Source: Hedera helix
Taxonomy: Eukaryota > Streptophyta > Magnoliopsida > Apiales > Araliaceae
Length of the DNA: 64,000 bases
NCBI GenBank assembly: GCA_947179155.2
Contig: OX359265.1
Coordinates: 55,687,040-55,751,039 of the forward strand
Reading direction: 5' to 3'
The position numbers were made by a program, and so were the translations under genes. The notes under the pieces are model-generated. The model saw nothing but the letters and a program-made list of their open reading frames with translations. It did not search any database and was not told the DNA's origin. Of this stretch, positions 1 to 11,600 are shown piece by piece; the stretch's first letter is position 1; every line of letters starts with the position of its first letter.

Positions 1-1363
1 AAGTTTGCTCTCACTGTATCATCAATTATCCAGTGGAAATACTAAATTTCAACTTGACTAACAATCAAAATTAAAATTAGATAGTGGATTAAATAAAATA
101 TATACATAACTTACTCCTCCTCTTGGCCATAGCCAAGGAATTAGTGCCATCATCCCATGGCCACATTTTTGTAGCTGAACCAAATGGATCACCTCCTGTC
201 CCGCGAAATGTGTGCCAAAATCCAACACTGAATCACATCCAGTCCTAAGGTGAAAAATGAGAATAATGATCACATTACATACATAATCTCTTAAAAAGTT
301 AATTAAATAACAATATAGAGAAACCGAAGAACAAAAATACAAAACAAGAACCTTCATTTTCTTCCCAAGAATCTCTTCATTGGCATTATACCATTTAAAT
401 GCAAGGTGATTTTTGGTAGAAGGTCCCTAAACAGACAAGAGAAATAACATGTAAGAATACGTAAAGGGTAATTCTAGGGGTCTTATATAACTAGTTTCAA
501 AGAGTGTCTCAAATTATATGATATCATTACATTCGTTTGGTAATCTCACATAACTGGCTATGCCGTAAAATATTATTGAAATATTTAGTGCCACGTCATG
601 TGATGTGAGACCCATTTGAGACCCCTAGATAAACCAGTTGCATTGTAAAATCTAACTTGTGTATCATTTTTCAATATTTTTAAAGGCAAATTGGGAATTA
701 ACTTTCTCACCTCATACTTAATCTTGGGAATCCCAGGAAAAAATTCCCCTTCCCATTCACCTGAATCAGTGCATTTGCTACCAACATCAGTAGGGCAGGT
801 TGGTGGACCGGCAGCAATCTGCAAAGAAAAAAACAAAAACAAAAAAAGCAAATATAGCCATCCGAAAAATCAAAGGGTTAACTACAAAAGTGTCCCTCAA
901 AGTTCCACAAAAATTCACTTTGCCCTTCAAGTTTAATTTTTTTTTGCAAAATTATTCCCTTTTAACTTGATGAAATTATAGGTCAAACTACGTTTTATAT
1001 AGTTGAATACACATTTGAACAATTCCAAACATATGAATACAACAAAATATACACGTTATATGATACATAAATAACATAATTACCAATGATTTTGGACATG
1101 TATGTGAAGGATTCCGACCTACTAATATGTTGAAAAGGAACCGTTTTGTAAAAAAATTAAACTTTAAGAAACTCAATAGAGAAAGTTGGTACTTTGGGGG
1201 GGCTAAAAATGGAATTTTGTGAAAGTGACACTTATGCAAGTTAACCCAATCAAAAAATTGTATACCGTACTGAGAACAGAGAAAGCTTCTTCACCACTGT
1301 AAAAGCGACCAAATTTAAACCCAGAAGAAAGAGCAATAACATCCCAGACTTCATCTTTTTCAT
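1..1363 (-). CDS. XYLA: Xylose isomerase, 5' part (exons 1-5), interrupted by an in-frame TGA
   Basis: Partial gene leaving the window at base 1. Exons by homology and splice sites: 1298-1363 (or 1295), 711-818, 352-426, 115-244 and 1-13. Exon 1 starts MKKMKSG and has a hydrophobic signal-like core (LLLFLLGLNLVAF). Exon 2 carries GEWEGEFFPGIPKIKYE. Exon 3 carries NPLAF-like NHLAFKWYNA and EEILGKKMK. Exon 4 carries FWHTFRGTGGDPFG and PWDDGTNSLAMAKRR. All match plant xylose isomerase, which interconverts D-xylose and D-xylulose; the metal-binding and catalytic core beyond the FWHTF histidine lies outside the window. Phases fit at every junction, with the Met codon after KRR split A|TG. Odd point: codon 4 of exon 4 (233-235) is TGA where the family has Arg (D-W-M/F-R-F-S-V), a likely CGA to TGA change, so the product would be truncated. 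It is either a pseudogene, a null allele or a base error. Family call very sure. Confidence 0.9.
474..628. repeat. Putative MITE in xylose isomerase intron 2
   Basis: A 10-bp perfect terminal inverted repeat, CTAGGGGTCT at 474-483 and AGACCCCTAG at 619-628, encloses about 155 bp. Further GTCTCAAA/TTTGAGAC-like matches lie just inside. No convincing target-site duplication was seen, so the class is unknown. Confidence 0.4.
875..1247. mobile_element. MITE-like element in xylose isomerase intron 1
   Basis: The ends are inverted repeats: GGGTTAACTACAAAAGTGTC at 875 and, on the other strand from 1247, GGGTTAACTTGCATAAGTGT. The flanks share AATCAAA (868-874 and 1248-1254), a probable 7-bp target duplication that could be longer with mismatches. 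No coding capacity. It sits inside intron 1, so it is expected to be spliced out. Confidence 0.55.
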
Positions 1364-3066
1364 GTCAAGAAATCTACCTCTGCAACATAAAACAGTAAAG
1401 CAACAAGATGAACGTATGACTAAGCAGACATATTACTAAAGGAGGGGAAAAAAGGAAAAGGAAAAGGAAAAACAGAATCACATAATTTAGCTTCACAACT
1501 CGAGGCATACTGATTAATTATATCTGATAGGCCTAAATGAAACTTCAACTCAAAAAACTGTCACCAATCTATACAGAACTTACTTTGTAAATCGTATTAC
1601 TCTTCAGCAACAGCATCAAACATGAAATCACTGATGCTTACGATTCTTAAAGAAAATAGAACAATTCACCCAAGTTTGACTAAAATAAAAATTCAAATAT
1701 TATTAACATAGCATACCCTGTTTGAATCAAACGAGAAGAAGTAGCTCCACAGTTTGTGCACTAAAATCCTTGTTGAATGTGAAAAAGCCATATATTAAGA
1801 AACGGCCAATAATAAATATTTTCAGGATAGAGAAGAAAGATAGGCACCTATATTAGTGAACCTCAGATCAAATTTATTCGAATAGATAATCCCAATGCCG
1901 TAACAGATTGCGTAAAATAATTTACTAATTTAATCTAATCTTAATTAATAGTTTTACTAATTTAATCTAATCTTGGAATTAGCTCCACAGTTCATTTCAC
2001 AAAAATAATGTTAAAAATGAAGTTTTATTTTTAACTTAACTCTAAAATCTAATTTTTGAAAAATGTAAAAATTGTTATACATTTAATTAAATTTTAAATA
2101 TAAATTTCTTATTTACTAATATTTGAAAATTTTAAAATAATTTGGATAAAATTAAATTTTTTTCAAGTCATGATAATAATTGTGGTAACATATTAAACAT
2201 GCACGTAAAGTTAAAAGATAAATGATTATTTTTACGAGTTATTTTGATAATTTTATAAGATCTTTTTTATAGAATGATAAGGCCTAATATTACTATTTAT
2301 ATTAAAAACTTAACAAACTAATTACTAAAAATATCATTTCCATTACATATTTTAAATCTAAAATTAATACGTTGACTTTAAAAATAGTAAATATGTAATT
2401 AATATTATTTCTAAGTAAATTTATAATATTCACAATTGAAAATTATTATAAAATAAAACAAATCTTGCATGAAGTTAAAAGTTATGAATGTCTTAAATTA
2501 TTTTTTTTTTAAATCAAGATTAGTCTATAATTTGAATTGGGGAGTATATATTCTGTCATTACAAGTTAAATAAAATTAAATAAGATAATTGATATTATCA
2601 TAACAAAAAATATTTTTATCAGAATATTAAATATTGTTTAAAATATTAAATTTTATTAAAATAATTATAAAAATATTATTATATATATATTTACTATTAT
2701 TTTTACTTTAATAATATTAACTACCTTAAATAATAGTGACGAGAAAGATGATAAAGGCAGTCTTAATAGGCAAATTTGACTCTATATTTAAAAGAGCAAA
2801 GCTTGCTTACACATAAACTGAACTTTTTTATTCGGTACCGTTAATATCTCACATATTATTTTTTGGGGAACAATATCTCCTACAATTTAAGTTGAAATAA
2901 ATAAGTGAAACTCAAAAAATAAATTAATAATAAAAATTTTACTTTTCTGAAATAAACCTCATAATCACTAAAATATCATCTTGTAAAAAATCTCACTCAT
3001 AAATGAAGAATTTGAAAAAGGTGAAGAAATAGATCCAAAAATATCCATGATCCATCTCTCTCTCTA

Positions 3067-3129
<63 letters not shown>

Positions 3130-3400
3130 TTCCTCTTTTTCAAGATTTAATTATTTTTTTCATTCCAACAATAGATATACACTTTTAAAATAATTTTGTT
3201 TCCAAAGATGTACCTCAATATTATTTAAAGTTTTAGTAGGGGTGTGATACTAAATAATTTTCCTTTTTATTTGAAAAAATTACTCCCTCATCTCAAAATA
3301 TAGGATCAAAAGAGGATAAGTGGTTTCCTCTATAAAAAAAAATGGGAAGCATTTGCAAGTATAAGCTTACTCCTCCCTCTCTCTCTCTTCACATTTAAAG
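1364..3400. other. AT-rich spacer upstream of xylose isomerase
   Basis: No gene recognised. It holds the putative promoter/5'UTR of the minus-strand xylose isomerase at its left end, a short direct repeat around 1920-1980 (TACTAATTTAATCTAATCTT-like, twice), and long stretches of A/T-only sequence. Confidence 0.5.
3060..3127. repeat. (CT)n(TA)n microsatellite
   Basis: A short CTCTCTCTAT run leads into about 30 uninterrupted TA dinucleotides. Confidence 0.9.
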
Positions 3401-5692
3401 CATGCATTTTCATAGATGCAGGTTTTAGATTTGCTTCCTCTGATCAATTGAGTTGCTTAGGTAGGGAGGACAATGAAGCTGTTTTTGCAAGTTTTGACAC
3501 CAGACCCAGAAGTGATCTGGTTGGTTGTAGTGTCCTGCCTTACAGAACATGTACGGAGCTCAAACCCAGCAATGCATTGCCTATCCTCATTCTCTTCGTC
3601 TTTCATGACATACCAGCAGGCACAACCCGACTAAATAAGCGTATCCCTTCATAATTAGTAGTTTCTTCACATCTCTCCTCAATCTCTCTTATATACCAAT
3701 CAATTTCTTTACACTAATTAGTGTAAGACCACAAAAATAAAATAAAAATCCTTGTTTTTTTAGAAATTGAAGGATCAGATAACACTCCTTTTTCATCTCC
3801 ATATCAGAAATAATTCTATCAACAACATCATCTTTACTACTACTTCCTCCGCTCATCGATTAAAATTAATTTTAAAATTCTTCTCCGGCTTAACCACCAG
3901 TTTCCCCATACACCAAATACAGTCTTCTTCTACGAATTTGAATCTGCAATCCACCACTCGCGGAGGCGTATTATGTTTAGAAGGTGAATGTCAGTTTTTT
4001 CAAAGGAAGAAAAAATATTATTGCTGTCCCCATCATTTGTGCCCTGTTAATATCAATTCCCTTAAAATTACCAAGAGGTGTCCAAGCCTAAGATTTTATT
4101 AAATAAACTACAGCTAGAAAACTTGCTTTTATTAGGTGGAATGGGAAATCTTTAAGTATCAGATTTTGAAGTCAGTACTGCTACCCACTGCATGTGGTTC
4201 TCCGAGCTATGTAGCACAGGAGGCTAGTGTGTGCCTATGACCTCTTAAATTTTAGATATACAATGGAATTGACATTAACAAACACAGTCCTCTTTATTTC
4301 TCTCACTTGTTTTCTTGCATTAAGATGCAAACTTTCCGGTTCTACTACTAGCTGCAACCTCTGAATTCTAGCCGATTATAGCTTAGTAGTCCTAAATTTT
4401 CAATTAGGGATTCAGGGTTAGGAAACTGAGAGACATACCAGTCTAAGTTGTGCAATGAGCATAAAGGTACATACAGTCTCTTTCCATCCATGGCTGATTC
4501 GTTTTCATCTGATGAACAGCTCCTTTCTGGTAAGGGCTATGAGGGAGCAGTTGCAGATGTTTCATCCTGTGGAATGATTCTTTCTTTTCGAATCACTTGC
4601 TGGTAGGTTTTCTACCATGTGATGATTGTAACCTGATCAACTTGTACAGAAAAGTAAACTTTAAATTTCCAGGAGGTAGATACATAGATTGAAGATTTTT
4701 TCTCTATACAGTAGATTTCCTGAGCAGAGCGCATACATCCACTATGGTTTACAGAAGGTCAAAAGGAGCTGAACTCCAGAATATTTGATACTAATCCCAC
4801 AAGAGGACCAACAAAAATTTTGAAGCAAAATTACTAAAATCTGATTTCTGCCTTTATCACGCAGCGCACCTCATTACAAGAGATTGTTGAGAATAATTGG
4901 TTTCAAACATATTCTGACCCTTCTGTGGGTATTGAATGATACAGACAATTATACACAGTACCCTAACTTATATCAATGCCTTCCCGCTAATAGCAAGGTC
5001 AAGAGATCTCAATTTGTCAGGTATGTCAGGACATCAAACCTAGTTTCATCAATCCTACAAACTGTTGCAAAGGACTTAAGTCTCCCGACTGAAAGGATGA
5101 ACAAATCCAAGGTTCAAACAATGTTTCACCAAGAACATCCAAATTATCCCAATAAAAATTTCAGATGAAAATGCATCCAATAGAGAAGATGAAAAGATGT
5201 TCAAGATCATGTTTTTGACATCTCAGCGTATGCAATAGTCAAACTATTTCACATAAAACAGAAGGAAGATACCAAAATCCCACAACTGATGATTCTCAGG
5301 TAATTGAGACAACACCCACACATTGTCATAGAGATAACCAAGTCTGCCGGGGAGCTGGAATTGTTCAAAGAGGCGTATATATTAAATTGAAGGCTCCAGG
5401 TTTATCCATTTGCTAACCTGACCGTGGTGACTAGTTCTGCAGAAGTTTATCAAGTACGCTGACAGAAGAATCACAGTCATTCTCAATGCCAGAGCCCAAG
5501 GAAGTCAGCATTAAATGCCCAAGAATCTGAATGGTTGAATAATGTACAAACTGCTAGTATGCTTTACCAACAATCTAATAATGTAGCTCCAACAAGAAAG
5601 ATACACCAAGACCAAGAGACTCTTTGCCTCAACATTAAACTTGTAATCATTACCCCACAAAACTGGAAGGCATGCTGAATAATAGTAGATGG
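3401..5692. other. Gene-poor region 3' of the DUF676 hydrolase
   Basis: Base composition is less AT-rich here than in the neighbouring spacers. The ORFs present (3448-3654, 3767-4102, 4884-5168, all plus strand) show no family motif and no codon pattern I trust. Part of it, nearest 5692, is likely the 3'UTR of the minus-strand hydrolase. Confidence 0.4.
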
Positions 5693-8600
5693 CTAGGTAA
5701 GGAAGTTATCAATCATGTGGAGAACCACGTCAGCGCCATCAGAATTCAACCAGTAGCTTTTAACCTGAACTTATGGGAGCAGATAGAAGAGAAAACAGTA
5801 AAGTGAAGACCAAGAGAAAAACATACATAAACTTGAGGCACATTTATCAGTAAGTATCATCTTGCTTGCCAAATAAAACCATACTTGTTACTACTATATG
5901 TCAAAGACATACTATATATATAATGATGATCTTCATGCTCTTGAAGATTATCTAGAAACAAAAGAAACATATACCGAAATGTTAATCTTAATTACTTTAT
6001 GGAAAATGGTAACAAGTGCCCCTAGTGCACTCATTACATTGTGTTTTAAAGATCTTTTAGCAAGTTGTGAAAAGTGTCATCATGGAGACAGGAGACTTGT
6101 GTAAGCTCATCTAATGTAGCTAATTTTAGAAAGCGATTTCATGTAAGTTAGTTAAAATAATGCATTTTAATATAACAAACCTAATTCTATTAGTGTGAGT
6201 TCCCATAACAACATTTTATTAAATTAAGTGCTTAACAAGTGTCCTTAGAGAACTCGTTAAATGGACCATTACTTTATATAAAGCATCAAAGTTCGTAGAT
6301 GATTTAATTAGCTACAGTGACACATACAGATTAAATTTAGGAGGCTTGCCTGGATTGTATTGTGCGCAACATATCGTTGCCTACTTTTGCGAAAGCTAAC
6401 ATCAACACGTTCCCAAGGAACTTGAGTGAGACCTCTGATCATCTCCTCTACAAAACCAGAATATAGTAAAATATGTATCACAAGATTTTGGCATTAAAAA
6501 TAATGATATGTATAAGCAGACCCAAAAAATTTGTACACAGCAAGAATAAGGATAAATAAACAAAGTTGCAAGAACTTGGCTGCAGTGGAAATGCTTGATA
6601 CTTTCTACTCCCGACATTTAGTCAAAAGGGAAATCAAGGTTTGGAAAAAATTGAAACCAACAGCAACACACCTTTCACAAGTGACGCCAAAAAATACAAA
6701 GATCAACAAATTTCATCAATAAGACGTTCATATTGATGTTTCCCTGTTGATATTCCACAAAAAAATCTCAACAACTTCCAAAAATCAGGAAGTCGTCGTC
6801 AAATTATAGATGGGATCAGCTATATCATGCTTTCAATGGGAAAAATGTAGCTTTCAATCGCAGCAGATACGACATACTCCTAGAATACAATACAGCACAA
6901 GGTCTTCTTGCACAGGGGCAATAATGAAACAAACCAAAAAGTAGCATATTGGAGGTGAATTACATGAATTGAACAAAAGGTTGTCAAATTGGTAGTTCAG
7001 ATGAAATGTGGATTTAAGATCTTTAACCTAGTATACAATATGAATCCAATCATGTTCATCTTTTCTAAGACATTTGATAGTCCACCTTATTAATCAATTC
7101 TTTTCCATCATTTGTTGTTTAGCTGAGGTCCTGGATAACGGCTAAAACCTACTTATGTGAATGTGTCCGGCCACTGATATACAAGCATTAGATCATTTTT
7201 CCCGATAAATAAGGGAATTTTATTAAAAGGAAAAAAGAATACCAAGCAAGGGAGGACAAGGAGTCCTCCAAAGAGAAACTAGAAGTGGGAAAAACCAGAA
7301 TAGCTTGCAAATCCCTGCACACATCTGATACTTCGATATCCGTAAATGCTCCCATTGTTGAACTCAAAAAGAGGTAAAGAAGAGATATTCTATCTCATAC
7401 AAGGTGAAGATGAGGATAACTACCTCAAAAAATCCTAGTGTTCCTTTCAATACATATAACCTAAAGAATGACAAAACACCCACAACACTACAAGATTTCC
7501 CAATATTGTTTCATAACACAATGGAGTTTTACTTTCACTTACCGGAAGAAAGGGGGGATGGAAAGCTCTATTTTACCACTTATGTTTGGTGACAATGTCT
7601 TGGGGGGGGGGGGGGGGGGGTGACTCTTGTGAGTAACTGATGAATATGAAACAAACTTTTGTTCCTTGCTGCAGTATAAAAACGATAATTTCCAGTATGT
7701 CACGTTAGAAGAGAGGAAGCCCAACAAAAAACAGGCTACCCACTCCAAAAAAGTGATTGTATGCCCATTCACATTAGAAACCACCAATAAGGCAAACATC
7801 AACAAATTTATTCAAACAACGAAGACACTTCTAACAGCAACAAATAAAATTTAACAAACCTTCTAAGTCATTTGTTTGTGTGCTGGCAAAGGAGGATGCT
7901 TCACTCTGGGTATCCTCAGTAGTTTCTAACTCGACATGTACAATATGTGGGTACTTCTCATCCTTGACAAGAAGATCGGACTAGAAAAAGGGAAAGGCAA
8001 GGAACTTTATGCAATGTATTTTTTGGCTTTCTATAGATATTCAGAGGCAGCAAACAAACTAACCTTTGGGAGTTCATGTTGACGCCGAATTGATGATGTT
8101 CTCCACCCAACCACATCTTCAAGATCAGTAAAGATAGAACAAATGCCACAAAGTGGTCTAGAAGAAAGTGCAGTTGTGTGAAAATATTAGAGTTAGGAAA
8201 GCTAACAAATAAAAAGGATACGATCATAGTTTGCATTTGCATATGCCACACGACGTTTAAACGAGCGCAAACCTGACCTACACAAGTTATAGATGATGCT
8301 AATACCAAAGAATATGAACGCATACAATTCAAATTTTGTTGAAAAATAAAGGATTATTGAGTACAACTCCCAGAATAAATCCATACTTACATGAATTTAA
8401 GGTCATCAAAGTCGTAAACCATCCGAAGGAGGAGAGGTCTCTCATCGTCTTTATCAGTTAGAAACAGATGCTTCCCGGATCTGCCAGCAATCAGGTGGGC
8501 AGTTTGAGACGCTTGTTTTTCGAGGAACGGAAGACCACCAAGGAGTGGGAGCTGTGGAAGCAGAAACAACGTAAAAAAATATAGGAAAAGGATTGCAATT

Positions 8601-11600
8601 TTCATAACTTAATAATGAAAGATCTAGAATGAATACACCTTGAGGATATGATGGAATGTGAACTTCCGAAGCAGTATCAGCTTTACAGCATGCTTTTTGA
8701 CAAGCAAGTGAATATAGAGAGTTAAAAATGTAGAAAAAATCCAAAACATACACCTTGTTTTGGACAGTTTTTATAATAATTTGTTTGACCAGTTTTTATC
8801 TTTTTAGTTTTTAAAACCTTTATTACAGAAAGCGAATAAAATTTCAAATCACTATTGCTGATGATTTCAATCCGCACTCCACGGCTTATAAAAAAATAAT
8901 AATAAATAAAAAAGAAATAGAAGACAAGGATAAGTTCTTAATTCTGCCACAGAACTTCTGATATTTGGTTCACTCTCCAAACTATTCCTCACTCTTGTTG
9001 TTCAAAATCACATTTTTTTTCTTTGCTTCATTTCCATCATCCCTCGTCTCTAAGGTTGCCCGAGACGAACCCGAAAATCAACATAACAAAGATGAAGATC
9101 TGTTTGGCGCAGATATACATTGACTTAATAAAGAAGCATTCTTTGGTTGCGTCGAAGAAAGAAAACCGCTTCAAGCTTCTTCATCTCCGTTAGGATTCTC
9201 ATCTGTTTCCTAGAAAATACTGTCTCAGTAATGAACTCTCAGATTTGATTAAATTTAGTTGAATCATCCTAATATTAAGTTTCTTGCCGTACCCAAATAA
9301 TAAAAGTGAGACCATTTTGTGCCAAACATGGCAAAATGATCTGGGATTTAGTTTTCTTGGGATGCAAACAGGTTTTTTGGGATCCAGAAACAAAAGGCAG
9401 TGTGTGGCCAAAGAAATTCTTTACTGGCCTCTGGCCGGATTTTGAACCGGAGAAGTGCTTGGAGGAACACCAGTCTCGGACTTGGCTGATGCAGGTGACG
9501 ATTCTTGGGTTTCAGTCACTGCATTCATTATACATACAAACCTGGGGCTTGAACATGTTCTTCCAATGCTTTTGGTGCTCAGACTCCTCACATTGCCCCT
9601 CAAAAACCTCATCCAGTTGAAACTTCTGTCCTGCTTGGAATCTAAATTGGTTTAGACTTTAGAAGCAACCTTCATCTCTCGCTATATCTCCAAGTACACA
9701 CACACCCGCACGTGTGTGTGTGTGTATAACTGTATATATATATACCACTAAGCTTCTTTATCCTCTTATGTTTTTTTTTTTTTTTGGTTCTTAAAATATA
9801 CACACACATCCCACTAAGCTTCTTTAATCCTTTTATGTTTCCTTTTTTTTGGACTTTGAAAAAAAGAAATGCACAAATACATATTTATATTTGGCTTCCC
9901 ATAATTGAGTATGTAAAAGCTGGCCAAGCAAAAAAGTAAAATAAAAATACTTGAAATTATTATTACTATAAACAGTTTGAAAACAAATTTAAAAATAACT
10001 GTTCAAACAAGTCCTTTAATTTTTCCTGAGGACTACCTTTAAATCTTTCCTTTGATGTGTTAATAGTTAACAATACAGCTCTCACCATCCTACTGATAAT
10101 GATTACCACAAGCAACAAAACTATTACAAAGTAATTAATATCTAAATCCAACAATTCTAGAAAAACTGAAAGAAAAAAGTTGTGTGCATAAGCTCAAATT
10201 CGAAAGCATATGCAAGTATAGTTAACCTACCTGTTTATTTCCCCGTGAACCAAGATGTGGGGTTGCAACTGTTATAAAGTTCATTGGTTCCAATCCAGCA
10301 ACTTTAGCTTCATAATGCTGATATAGCCTCCCTACAGCATACCTTGCAACAAGACCCCCCAAGGAATGGGCCACAAAAGATATCTTGTGTACCTCAGGCC
10401 ATCGTGTGACAACGTCCAACTCCTAAACCAAACACCAGACAAGGTCTATGTATAAGAATTCTTAAATAAACAAGTGATTGCAAAATATAATCCTTTAAGC
10501 ACAGAATTTAAATAGACAAGTAAGTTTAAGAATATGAAGATTAAAATGCTATCACCCAAATACCTCTTCAGCTAACCTCTCACCCATACGGTCTACACCA
10601 TCAAAAGTCAACGTCAAAGAATTGCACTCACTGCCTGCTCTAACGAAACAAAATCAAGTTGAAAACAAACAAACAGGAATTGTATTGTCAAGGGAAGAAC
10701 AGCCAACATAAAGTCACGGTGCATTAAAATGTTCAGCAATAGTATCAATTACAGGTCAGAAGCAAACCTAAATGTAGAAAGTAGACGGAATTTGAACTAG
10801 AATAACCATTCAAAAGCAGGACGGAACTATCCCAAAAATATAAAGGCTATCAAAAATATCTTGAACGTAGAACCAAGAGGCCCTGCAGGTCTAACGTCTT
10901 GCATAGCACACTCTTCCATCATTTATTTATCTGAAAATGTTACAGAACATTGAAACTCTCATATTTGTTTTTTAATTATTTTTTATCGATGACATCTCAA
11001 TTTATTACTTTTTGACACTTAGTTGTCATAAAATTAACTAGCAGACACTCTTCTGATACAACTTGGTGCAGACATCATGGAGTGAACCTTCATCCCTGAC
11101 ATAGTTTTGTGGGGTGGTTTCTGACACTAGCCTAAAAGCTATTCATTTTTCTGAGTTTGGCTCATTTTGTTCGGTTTTTCTTGATTTTGGCCTCAACGCC
11201 ACTTTAATTGGCATTGAGTGCATTTTTTAAAATCAACGCCAATTCAAGTGGCGTTGAATGCTAATCTTTTCATTTCTTTATTAAGATTAACTTAACATCT
11301 TCACTTAACAAAAAAATAATAAAAATAAACTCAACGCCATATCAATTGACGTTCAATTCAATTAAAAACAAAAAACAAAAAACAACGCCATATCAACTGG
11401 CGTTCAACTGGCGTTCAACAGGTTAAGGTAAATAAAAAATAATAATAAATTCTTACAAACTGCAATTCTCTAAAAAAATAATTTAAAAACTTCTTTTATT
11501 TTTTTTATAAAATAAACTGTAACAACAAAAAAAGCTGAAAATAAAAATTAAAAAAACAAAAAACCAAGGCCATATTAATTGTCGTTCAACAGTTAACAAA

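Noticed and set aside
58..357. 99-aa minus-strand ORF ending near position 58
   Set aside because: It covers xylose isomerase exon 4 in the wrong frame. The true frame is FWHTFRGTGGDPFG, which holds the TGA.
3448..3654. 68-aa ORF (plus strand)
   Set aside because: No motif, no splice context, and composition typical of chance ORFs. The open frame begins before the Met only because the region is less AT-rich.
7602..7620. G19 run as a functional quadruplex
   Set aside because: A bare homopolymer of uncertain length is more simply replication slippage or a sequencing artefact.
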